A stretch of DNA of 5,058 nucleotides, from the NCBI RefSeq assembly GCF_000577275.2, contig NZ_CBYB010000018.1, positions 1-5,058 on the forward strand. The letters are read 5' to 3'. The position numbers were made by a program, and so were the translations under genes. Shown here one piece after another: positions 5,057-5,058 of the stretch. The stretch is from Rhizobium favelukesii. GTDB taxonomy: Bacteria; Pseudomonadota; Alphaproteobacteria; Rhizobiales; Rhizobiaceae. Position 1 is the first letter of the stretch. Each line of letters begins with the position of its first letter. The notes under the pieces were generated by a model, which saw only the letters and a program-made list of their open reading frames with translations, had not been told where the DNA came from and ran no database searches.

Positions 5057-5058
5057 TA

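Larger units (their letters stand above)
4343..5058. other. Right-hand 700 bases with no confident gene
   Basis: Apart from the luxR upstream region (4343 to about 4450) and the weak open frames described separately, I see no RNA gene, no CRISPR-type repeat, no nod box and no recognisable insertion sequence end. The stretch may be decayed DNA, a long regulatory region, or the margin of a gene lying to the right. Confidence 0.5.

Overview
The window looks like accessory DNA from a rhizobium-type alphaproteobacterium, most likely a symbiosis plasmid or symbiosis island. The reasons are a rhizobial-style arylamine N-acetyltransferase, remnants of insertion sequences, a TraR-like LuxR regulator, and a promoter with the two hallmarks of NifA/sigma-54 control. 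This placement is inferred from gene content; no marker in the window fixes genus or species.

Layout. Bases 2-64 hold the last 20 codons of a protein entering from the left, possibly a transposase tail. Bases 272-1084 (+) encode a complete arylamine N-acetyltransferase with its Cys-His-Asp triad, followed by a possible terminator and about 450 bases without a convincing gene. Bases 1539-1921 (+) are a decayed IS3-family OrfA remnant with an in-frame deletion and a frameshift. Bases 2058-2133 carry a TGT-N10-ACA motif and a -24/-12 element, ahead of a short operon: an unrecognised 230-aa protein (2171-2863), a QueD/6-pyruvoyl-tetrahydropterin-synthase-family gene overlapping it by ATGA (2860-3313, frame broken near base 2968), and a small downstream frame (3337-3498) that may also be broken. 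Converging on this operon, 3500-4342 (-) encodes a LuxR-family regulator with no luxI in view. From 4343 to the right edge no gene can be called with confidence; only weak open frames are present.

How the parts may work together. The central reading is a sigma-54/NifA-type transcription unit, which would be active under low oxygen in nitrogen-fixing cells, driving an unknown protein translationally coupled to a pterin/deazapurine enzyme. All recognisable QueD catalytic and zinc-binding residues survive but lie in two frames, so the gene is recently inactivated, recoded, or affected by a sequence error. The LuxR protein resembles TraR closely, with one ligand-pocket position changed from Tyr to Cys; any link between it and the operon is unproven. 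Three coding segments within about 2 kb carry apparent frame disruptions, so the possibility of base errors should be settled before biology is inferred from them.
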